The notes beneath the pieces are model-generated. The model was given only the letters and a program-made list of their open reading frames with translations. It was not told the DNA's origin and did no database searches. From Planctomycetota bacterium (lineage in GTDB: Bacteria; Planctomycetota; Planctomycetia; Gemmatales; Gemmataceae): a DNA stretch of 64,000 nt. The DNA is taken from the NCBI GenBank assembly GCA_029777335.1, contig JAKOSN010000086.1:48388-112387 (forward strand), given 5' to 3'. Every line of letters starts with the position of its first letter. Positions within the stretch are counted from its first letter, which is position 1. Position numbers and translations under genes: made by a program. Shown one piece after another: positions 17,196-24,182 of the stretch.

Positions 17196-18053
17196 TTACT
17201 CGGGAACGTCAACCAGGGCATTGTCGATCAAGCGGGTGGCACCGAACTTGACCGCCAACGCCAGTAACACGCGCCCCCGGAGCGAAGCAAGGGGTTGCAA
17301 CGAATCGGCATCGACCACGGCCGCGTAATCCACCACGGCACCAGGAGTAGCGACGAGCCGCTCCTCCATTCTCTGCCTTATCACCGCGGCAGAGCGTTCT
17401 CCGCCGGCGATCTGGTGCTGGGCGTGTTGCAGGGTCTGGTAGAGCGAAAGCGCGTGTTGGCGCTGTCCGGCATCGAGATATTGATTTCGGGAACTGAGGG
17501 CCAGTCCATCGGGTTCGCGAACCGTCGGGCAGATGCACATTTCCACGGGGACATCGAGATCACGCACCATCTGCTGGAGGATGCGCGCTTGCTGAGCGTC
17601 CTTCTGCCCAAAGTAGGCGCGCTCCGGTTGCACCTGGTTGAAGAGTTTCAGCACCACGGTACACACTCCGCGAAAATGTCCCGGACGCGAGGCTCCGCAG
17701 AGGACATTTTGCAGCCCTTCGACCTCCACAAACGTGCGGAATCCTGCAGGATACATCTCCTCGACGGGAGGGGCAAAGACGACATCGACCCGCTCGCGGC
17801 CACAGAGTTCGCAGTCCTGTTCCAGCATGCGTGGATAGCGCGCGAGATCCTCGTGCGGCCCAAACTGAGTGGGGTTGACAAAGATGGAGACGACCACCAG
17901 GCCGGTTTCTTCCCGGGCGCGACGCATCAGGGCGGCGTGACCGCGGTGGAGCGCTCCCATGGTCGGGACCAGACCGATGCTTGCCCCGCGAACCCGGGCG
18001 GCAGCAACCAGGCGGCGCAGCTCAGCGATGGTTCGCACCAGGGTGGGAGTCAT
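17196..18053 (-). CDS. panC: Pantoate--beta-alanine ligase
   Basis: A 285-residue cytosolic enzyme that makes pantothenate from pantoate, beta-alanine and ATP. Class signatures are complete: PTMGALHRGHAAL (HIGH-like), FVNPTQFGPHEDLARYPR, YFGQKDAQQ, and LALSSRNQYL. The ATG at 18053 overlaps the stop of the CYTH gene (ATGA), so translation is coupled. No panB, panD or panE is in the window. Confidence 0.96.
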   Translation of the reverse strand: MTPTLVRTIAELRRLVAAARVRGASIGLVPTMGALHRGHAALMRRAREETGLVVVSIFVNPTQFGPHEDLARYPRMLEQDCELCGRERVDVVFAPPVEEMYPAGFRTFVEVEGLQNVLCGASRPGHFRGVCTVVLKLFNQVQPERAYFGQKDAQQARILQQMVRDLDVPVEMCICPTVREPDGLALSSRNQYLDAGQRQHALSLYQTLQHAQHQIAGGERSAAVIRQRMEERLVATPGAVVDYAAVVDADSLQPLASLRGRVLLALAVKFGATRLIDNALVDVPE

Positions 18054-18613
18054 GCCAAAGGCTCCTCGCGTTTTTCCAGAAACATGCGCAGGTAAGAACG
18101 TGGCTCGACCTGGCTCAGCCCCAGGTCGGCGGCGAGCTGCTGGAGGACCGAGCGAACCTCCTCCAGGCGATTCTCTGGCGCGAGGATCTCCACCTCGGCG
18201 AAGCGCCCCACTGTCGAGACATCGTCCAGGCAGACCTGAACGTTGAAGCCAGCTCGGGTCAGCTCGAAGACACGCCGATGTTTGCAAACGATCGCCACCG
18301 GGCGATAGCCCAGCAACTGAAGGAGCTGAATGAACTCGTTCGCCGCCTGGTCCCCCTCGCGCAGCGCGATCTCCAGTTCGCGCCGCGCCTTCACCTGGCT
18401 ATCCAGGCGTGGCCCCTTGAACGTGACATGATTGCTCGTTCCAATGCGGCGCAGACGAAAGGCTTCTCCAGTCTGGCGAAAGTCACGATCGGGCGCGTTG
18501 AAGTAGTGATCCGCCTCGTCGATGGCCTCGCGGAGTTTGCATCCCCAGGCGGTGAGCCGTGCCTCGAGCGCGGGGAAGTCCGCGTTGGCATATTTCTGCT
18601 CGATCTCCAGCAT
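18050..18613 (-). CDS. CYTH-domain protein (class IV adenylate cyclase-like)
   Basis: 187 residues of the CYTH (CyaB/thiamine triphosphatase) superfamily. The defining ExExK motif is at the very N-terminus (MLEIEQKYA), followed by paired basic and acidic strands (FRLRR, HVTFKGP, KARRELEIAL, EVEILA) that line the triphosphate tunnel. The family includes adenylate cyclases, thiamine and inorganic triphosphatases. The CyaB-like length fits a cyclase, but activity cannot be assigned by sequence alone. GGAGG precedes the ATG. It heads a CYTH-panC-(mgtE) cluster behind a good promoter. Confidence 0.86.
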   Translation of the reverse strand: MLEIEQKYANADFPALEARLTAWGCKLREAIDEADHYFNAPDRDFRQTGEAFRLRRIGTSNHVTFKGPRLDSQVKARRELEIALREGDQAANEFIQLLQLLGYRPVAIVCKHRRVFELTRAGFNVQVCLDDVSTVGRFAEVEILAPENRLEEVRSVLQQLAADLGLSQVEPRSYLRMFLEKREEPLA

Positions 18614-18678
18614 CGGCAGTTTTCCTCCGCAAGGGCGAGAGGGGGCCTCTCCGCAAGACACCGATCTGATTTGCCTGA

Positions 18679-18707
18679 ATAGTAATAATGCCAATAACTT
18701 CTGTCAA
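18679..18707 (-). promoter_or_regulatory. sigma70 promoter for CYTH-panC
   Basis: On the minus strand, TTGACA (18707-18702), a 17-base spacer, TACTAT (18684-18679). The match to consensus is close and spacing optimal. The leader would be about 60 bases to the ATG at 18613. Confidence 0.65.
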
Positions 18708-18816
18708 TATGATGAGCGTGGCCTGCCCTGCGCACAGAGTGAAGTCCGTGCCTCGTCAGCAACGAGCGCAGGAATCTGGCTCGCCTGAGCGGGATCCCTC
18801 CGGACAAGGACATGGG

Positions 18817-21735
18817 TCAGGGGAGGGGGATCATCACGCGGAAGCCGATGTAGGGACTCGCATGATCGGGCAAGCAGGTGAAGGAGTTGGATCCATCTGC
18901 GGGCGTCGCCGGCCTGGACGCGTTGTAGCGTTGCCCGCGCAGGATCACCACCTTGCTCTTGCCGTCCTCGGTCATCTGCTCGGTGCTGGTCCATTCCCAA
19001 CCGTTGCCCAGAAGATCACGCACTCCGTACTTGCTGATGTCGTCGCTGAAGGACCCCACCTCGGCGGGACCTTCGGTTCGGCGATTCACGGCGATCCGGC
19101 CCTCCTGTGCTCCGGGTTCACGCTCCAGGGCCAGGTCGAGCTGCTGACTGCTTGGCAGATCTCCGCCCAGCCAGCGCGCTGCCTCGCGGGCCTCGGTCCA
19201 GGTCATGCGCAGGGCCGGGACCTTCATTCCGGCGTTTCCGGCGTTACTGCTGCCAGCGATTCCTCCCTGAACCCAGCTGGTGCCTGCCGCTCCCTGGCGC
19301 TCCTGAGCAAAGAGCCGATAGACCTCGTTCCAGATCTTGTCCTGGCTCAGATAAAACGGCTGTTTGGCAGGGATCAGGCAGAAGATCACGCTGGTCTGGT
19401 CGTTCAATTTGCGTTGAATCCGTCGATAGTATTTCTTGCCGCCGATGTCGCTCGTCTCGTCGCCCAGCGGACTGAAGGCGGGTCCGGGGAGCCACCGTTC
19501 GGCCGGGAGGGTGGTCGCTTGCTCGATCTTCCATTCCCAGTTCGCTGTTTGAGCCTGGCCCTTGTCGGGGGTGACAGTGACGAGGATAGTGCTGGTGCCT
19601 GGCGTGGCATTGCTGGCAACGGTCACGGTCACCTCAAGGTCGGTCCGGTCCGCTGGGATGGTGGCGTCGCGGAGAGTGACTCCCGCGGGGAGGGAGGCAA
19701 AGCCTACCTTGAGCGCTCCCTGGTAACCCGTTCGGTCGACCTTGAGTTGCACCTTGCGTGCGCTTCCCGGCTGCAAGGTAAGCGCAGGGGGATGCACCAG
19801 GCTGAAGGCGCTCTCCCCTCCGGTCGCGGTGGTCTTGTCGGTATCCGGTTGCTGGTGCAGGTACCAGTAGCCCACCCCGCCAACAAGAATCAGTCCGCTC
19901 AGCACGAGCAAGCCCACCGCAACAAGCGGAGCGCGAGACGGGGGGCGAACGGGCTGCGGCGGGTAGGGCTGGACCGCCTGGTAACCGTCGGGTGCCGAAA
20001 TCGGCGGACTGCCATAGGGGCCCGGAACGGCGGGTGGATAGGGTTGCCCAGGGGGCGCTGTCGGGGGCAGGGCAGGATATTGCCAGGAACCAGGAGCCAT
20101 CCCCGGCGGCTGTGGCGACCCTGGCGATAACGTTCCAAGGCTCGACGGACGCGGGGGCACGCCGTGGGGTGGGCTATTGTGGGGGAGTTTGAGGAACTCC
20201 CCCGAACCGGGGACGATCGGTGTTTCGTAGTCGGAGGTGGCCTCGATGGGGCGCTGGGTGCTCCCCGGGGGCGCAACAGGGGTATCGGTCTGCTGCTGCA
20301 CCGCTCGTTCGGTCGGGAGCGCCACCGGCCGGGGGGGCATTTCCGTGGGCTCGGAGAGAATCGTGGCTGGACCAACGGCTCCGCGATTGGTGGGTTGCGG
20401 AGCCTCGCGGGGGCGTTGACGGGTCTTCGGGCTCCCCTCCTGATTCAGAGTGCTGAGAGAGCCGGGGCCTTCCTCGGGAGGCGGGCCCTGCAGAACGCCG
20501 ACCACATCGGAGAGAGCGCGCATCAGCAGTTTGCAGTTGCCAAAGCGCTGGGTGGGATCCTTGGCCATCGCGCGCAGAATGACCGCCTGTTCCTGCTGCG
20601 GGAGGGGGTCGAGATGGGGCTGGCTCTGCAGATGATCCAGCATGATCCCGGCGTAGTCACTGGCCAGGAAAGGTCGACGATTGAGACGCAGCTCGGCGTA
20701 GGTCGCGGCCAGGGCATATTGATCACTGGCGAAACAGGCCTTGCCTTGCCAGATCTCCGGGGCCATGTAGGCAGGGGTGCCGGAGCTGGACACCGACGCC
20801 ATCAGCTTCTCTTGCAAGCGGACCAGGCCAAAATCAGCAAGCAACACATGGCCGGACTGCAGCAGCAAGTTATCGGGCTTGATATCGCGATGGATGATGT
20901 TCTGACTGTGCAGATAATCGAGCGCATCGGCCGCCTCGGAGAAATAGACGACCAGTTCCGCGGCGGGCAACCCCGATTGGGTTTCGCGAGCGTAGGCCTT
21001 GAGGCGATCACGCAGGCTGCCATCGGCCAAATCCATGATGATGACCAGATGATCTTCAAGCGTCCAGAAGGCGTGGGTGTGCAGCAGATAGGGATGACGA
21101 AGATTCTTGATGATGTTGAGGGATTGAATCTCGCGTTTGGCCTCGTCGTTGTCCATCGGTTGCAAGAGGATCTTGAGGGCAACCTGGATGCCGCCTCCCA
21201 CGGATTCGGCCTGCCAGACCTCTCCGAAGCCCCCGGTGCCCAGCCGCTTGATCAGGCGATAGCCACCACCCACGTTGAGCACTTCACCGGGTTTCATGAG
21301 ACCTCCGACAAGGGACTGCCAGGGGGCCACCGACGCGCTCGCGGGGGCGGCTGGGACCGGCTCTTGCGCGAGCAGCTGGAGCAGGGCGGCAAACTGTGCA
21401 GGGAAACGCTGCTGGTAGGAGGCCAGTTCGGGCTGGTCGCCAAAGCGCGTTCGGACTCGATATTCCTCGTAGACCAGGGAGGGGCTCAGTTCCCCGGAAC
21501 GGCCCAGCTCAGGGAATTGCTCGGTGTAAGTAAACAGGTTCACCGGCACCCCGCGTCGCCAGCGAATCTCCAGGTCGGTTTTGACGAGTTCTTCGAGGAT
21601 CGCCCGGCGCAGTGCGGATTCGGGGGCCGGCAAGAAGCGGCTCAGGGCGACTTCGCCACCCTGTTCCCAGGCGTCTTCCAGGGCCTCAACTCGGTCGCGA
21701 ATCTCTACCCAGTCACGCGGCGAGAGTGCTGGCAT
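18817..21735 (-). CDS. Ser/Thr protein kinase fused to a SUMF1/FGE-like domain
   Basis: 972 residues. An N-terminal helical domain (about 1-130) of the type found before planctomycete kinases precedes the kinase (about 155-420: GTGGFGEVW, VALKIL, HRDIKPDNLLL, ADFGLVRL, GTPAYMAPEIW). A 200-residue Pro-rich linker leads to a membrane helix (LVAVGLLVLSGLILVGGVGYWYL) and an Ig-like beta domain (about 660-760). The formylglycine-generating-enzyme fold ends the protein (GVRDLLGNGWEWT, YIGFRVMIPL). The two catalytic cysteines of true FGE are not seen, so this part more likely binds ligands or peptides outside the membrane. A receptor-kinase layout is inferred. The gene stands alone behind its own promoter. 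Confidence 0.92.
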   Translation of the reverse strand: MPALSPRDWVEIRDRVEALEDAWEQGGEVALSRFLPAPESALRRAILEELVKTDLEIRWRRGVPVNLFTYTEQFPELGRSGELSPSLVYEEYRVRTRFGDQPELASYQQRFPAQFAALLQLLAQEPVPAAPASASVAPWQSLVGGLMKPGEVLNVGGGYRLIKRLGTGGFGEVWQAESVGGGIQVALKILLQPMDNDEAKREIQSLNIIKNLRHPYLLHTHAFWTLEDHLVIIMDLADGSLRDRLKAYARETQSGLPAAELVVYFSEAADALDYLHSQNIIHRDIKPDNLLLQSGHVLLADFGLVRLQEKLMASVSSSGTPAYMAPEIWQGKACFASDQYALAATYAELRLNRRPFLASDYAGIMLDHLQSQPHLDPLPQQEQAVILRAMAKDPTQRFGNCKLLMRALSDVVGVLQGPPPEEGPGSLSTLNQEGSPKTRQRPREAPQPTNRGAVGPATILSEPTEMPPRPVALPTERAVQQQTDTPVAPPGSTQRPIEATSDYETPIVPGSGEFLKLPHNSPPHGVPPRPSSLGTLSPGSPQPPGMAPGSWQYPALPPTAPPGQPYPPAVPGPYGSPPISAPDGYQAVQPYPPQPVRPPSRAPLVAVGLLVLSGLILVGGVGYWYLHQQPDTDKTTATGGESAFSLVHPPALTLQPGSARKVQLKVDRTGYQGALKVGFASLPAGVTLRDATIPADRTDLEVTVTVASNATPGTSTILVTVTPDKGQAQTANWEWKIEQATTLPAERWLPGPAFSPLGDETSDIGGKKYYRRIQRKLNDQTSVIFCLIPAKQPFYLSQDKIWNEVYRLFAQERQGAAGTSWVQGGIAGSSNAGNAGMKVPALRMTWTEAREAARWLGGDLPSSQQLDLALEREPGAQEGRIAVNRRTEGPAEVGSFSDDISKYGVRDLLGNGWEWTSTEQMTEDGKSKVVILRGQRYNASRPATPADGSNSFTCLPDHASPYIGFRVMIPLP

Positions 21736-21778
21736 CGTCGCCCCTCACCAGCGTTTACCGACCCCGTTCCCATTGGTA

Positions 21779-21808
21779 ATAGTATCGCCTAACTCAAGGA
21801 GATGGCAA
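21779..21808 (-). promoter_or_regulatory. sigma70-like promoter for the kinase-SUMF1 gene
   Basis: On the minus strand, TTGCCA (21808-21803), 18-base spacer, TACTAT (21784-21779). It is about 44 bases from the ATG at 21735, with GAGGGG as ribosome site. Confidence 0.5.
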
Positions 21809-21995
21809 GAAAACGTTCCTGGGCGAGTAAAAGTGAGTGCGGAAACTCCCGGCGCTGGCTCGGGGGGCGTCGATTCTGCCTCTCCTCGGAACTCTCCGCT
21901 CGGCCCTCATTTGTAAGCTATCCTTCCCAGTGGCGGGCAGTGCTGTCTGGTTGCCTGTTCGAGATTACGCGTCGGCTTGTTATCGGGAGATGGGA

Positions 21996-23126
21996 ATGCC
22001 GCGCCCCAATGCCGAACGATTTATTGAGGCTGCATTCACGGCGACTTCTGCAAGTCAAGCTCCGGATCCCAGCCTCTGTCCACGTTGCCGGCGTCCCTTG
22101 ATGGATCCCTTCGGTCTGGGGCTGTGTTCGGCCTGCGGCTACTGTCATTCTTTGCAGGGCGGGCGCACTCCGGCGGACCTCCGGAAGGAAACGGCATCCG
22201 CTTCAACAGCGCTGGACACTTCCGACGACACCGTCACCCCCCAGGGTGGCCGGCGAACCATGCGCCCCTGGCTGGTGTCCCTGTCGCTCAGCTGCGCCAG
22301 CGTGCTCCTCGGAGCGTTCTGGTTAGCACGCATTCTGTCTCCCGCGGCGGGGTTACGTCTCCAGGTTGGCTGGGGGGGAAGCGTCCTGGGGTTTACCCTT
22401 CTGGTAGGGGCTCATTGCTGGGCGCTGCGACTGATCAATGGGCAGGAGGATAATCCTGCCCCGACTGTTCCCAAACATCGGTTTGGCGACTTTGTGCCGG
22501 TCTGGCGCAGAATCGTGGCGGCTCTCCCCAGAACACGCGGACCGTTGGTTGCCCTGGGATTGGCCTGTAGCCTCGTTCTTGGAGGCGGGCTTCTGCTGGC
22601 GGGGTATTCCTCCGGCGACAAGGAACGCGCAGCACGAGAACTGAAAGAGGCGGCGGAGCGGGCTCGATTGGCGAAGAAAAAACAGAGGGAGATCGAACAG
22701 GCGATCCAGGCGTTGCAGCGTCTGTCCGCCAAGACGCCTTCAGAGGTGACTTCGCCACGCCCCAGGCCCCATGGCGGAAACGCGGGAACCCCGCCGCGCG
22801 TCGCGGATACGCGCCCGATGAGCCCGTGTGTGATTCTCGGTTATCAAACCAACTCCAGCAAGCAGCTCACGGGGATCCTGCTCGCGACTCTCCAGAACGG
22901 GAAATTGCACTATGCAGGGGTGCTCAGGGAGACTCTGGATCTCTCGCAACGGATTCAGCTGCAGCTGCAATTAAGTTCGCGCGGCCGCCCCGGGGCGGTT
23001 CTCGACGGGATCAAGGAATCCGCTGTCTGGGTTCGTCCGGAGGTGTTCTGCTGGGTGCATCACTCCGGAACGAGCGTCGAGGGGTTTCTGAGCAAGCCCC
23101 GGTTGGGACCGCTGGTGCAGGAGTGA
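21996..23126 (+). CDS. Zinc-ribbon membrane protein with LigD-like C-terminal OB domain
   Basis: 376 residues. A zinc ribbon near residues 28-48 (CPRC, then CSAC) is followed by two hydrophobic pairs (about 95-145 and 175-200) that make two to four membrane helices, and a charged coiled coil (KERAARELKEAAERARL). The last 100 residues (276-376) match the C-terminal OB-fold region of ATP-dependent DNA ligases of the LigD type: CVILGYQTN, then LLATLQNGKLHYAGVL, then WVRPEVFCWV and GFLSKPRL. No ligase nucleotidyltransferase domain or KxDG motif is present. The role is unknown; the domain may bind nucleic acid or have a new function. The start 21996 has GGGAGATGGG upstream; ATG 21990 is an alternative. 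Confidence 0.82.
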   Translation: MPRPNAERFIEAAFTATSASQAPDPSLCPRCRRPLMDPFGLGLCSACGYCHSLQGGRTPADLRKETASASTALDTSDDTVTPQGGRRTMRPWLVSLSLSCASVLLGAFWLARILSPAAGLRLQVGWGGSVLGFTLLVGAHCWALRLINGQEDNPAPTVPKHRFGDFVPVWRRIVAALPRTRGPLVALGLACSLVLGGGLLLAGYSSGDKERAARELKEAAERARLAKKKQREIEQAIQALQRLSAKTPSEVTSPRPRPHGGNAGTPPRVADTRPMSPCVILGYQTNSSKQLTGILLATLQNGKLHYAGVLRETLDLSQRIQLQLQLSSRGRPGAVLDGIKESAVWVRPEVFCWVHHSGTSVEGFLSKPRLGPLVQE

Positions 23127-23199
23127 TCGGGCCGGTTATCCCAGACTGCGCGACCGTTCTGCCAACGCGGGAAACGACGCGGTCGGGGGCGCTGGGCCC

Positions 23200-23229
23200 T
23201 TGACACGTTTTCTACACCATCGGTACACT
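23200..23229 (+). promoter_or_regulatory. sigma70-like promoter before the metallophosphoesterase
   Basis: TTGACA (23200-23205), 18-base spacer, TACACT (23224-23229). The leader to the GTG start at 23336 would be about 100 bases. It could drive the run of plus-strand genes from 23336 onward. Confidence 0.55.
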
Positions 23230-23335
23230 GCATGGATTGGATTATCTTGGACATGCTTGCAGGCCGCCACATCACTCACGATCGAGCAGCGGGGTCGGTC
23301 GGTGCAGGTGCACGGCAGACCCGGGAGAGCCATGC

Positions 23336-24097
23336 GTGAAGGCGATCATCAGCGATATCCACAGCAATCTGGAAGCCTTGCAGGCGGTTCTCGAAGACAT
23401 CAAAAAACAGAATGTCGACGAGATTTATTGCCTCGGCGATGTCGTGGGCTATGGTCCCAATCCGCGCGAATGTATCGATCTGGTGATGAAGTGCAAGATG
23501 GTCCTGCTGGGCAACCACGACCAGGGGGCAATGTTCGATCCCGAAGGGTTTAACAAACCTGCCGAACAGGCGATCTTCTGGACCCGTGAGCAACTTGAGT
23601 CACCCGGCGAAAGCCGACAGACGCGGGAACGACGCTGGGAATTCCTCGCGGAGCGGCCGCGGAGTTACCGTGAAAACGGCATGCTCTTCGTCCACGGCTC
23701 GGCCCGCAATCCGCTGAACGAATATGTTTTTCCCGAAGATATCTACAATCAGCGCAAGATGGAGCGGATCTTTGCCCTGGTGGAGAAGTATTGCTTCCAG
23801 GGCCATACGCATGTTCCGGGCATCTTCACCGAGCAACTGCCCGAGGATCTCTATCAATTCACCAGCCCCGAGGAGATCGATTACGTCCATCAACTCGATG
23901 AACGCAAGACGCTGTGCAATGTGGGCTCGGTCGGGCAACCGCGGGACGGCGACTGGCGTGCTTGCTATATTCTTCTCGAGGGCGCTACCCTCCGGTATCG
24001 CCGCGTAGAATATGACATCGAGACGACCATCAAGAAGATCTACGCCATCCCGGAACTCGAAAACTTCCTGGGCGACCGGCTTCGCGATGGGCGTTGA
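23336..24097 (+). CDS. Calcineurin-like metallophosphoesterase
   Basis: A 253-residue cytosolic phosphodiesterase/phosphatase of the YfcE/MJ0936 type. The dinuclear-metal ligands are all in place: SDIHSN, GDVVGYG, GNHDQ, a later VHGS, and GHTHVP. The substrate is unknown. I place the start at GTG 23336 ([11 protein letters not shown]) because the family normally begins a few residues before DxH and GGGAGAG lies eight bases upstream; an in-frame upstream extension looks non-coding. It lies 85 bases before yidC on the same strand. Confidence 0.9.
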   Translation: MKAIISDIHSNLEALQAVLEDIKKQNVDEIYCLGDVVGYGPNPRECIDLVMKCKMVLLGNHDQGAMFDPEGFNKPAEQAIFWTREQLESPGESRQTRERRWEFLAERPRSYRENGMLFVHGSARNPLNEYVFPEDIYNQRKMERIFALVEKYCFQGHTHVPGIFTEQLPEDLYQFTSPEEIDYVHQLDERKTLCNVGSVGQPRDGDWRACYILLEGATLRYRRVEYDIETTIKKIYAIPELENFLGDRLRDGR

Positions 24098-24182
24098 TTC
24101 CTGACGAGCGGCGAGCACCGGAGCAAGCAGAGTGCTTCTCCGGATGCAGGCCACCCACTCGTCGTTCAGCCCCCGGATAGCC

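Noticed and set aside
21996..23126. Complete ATP-dependent DNA ligase
   Set aside because: Only the C-terminal OB-like region is present; there is no KxDG motif or nucleotidyltransferase domain.
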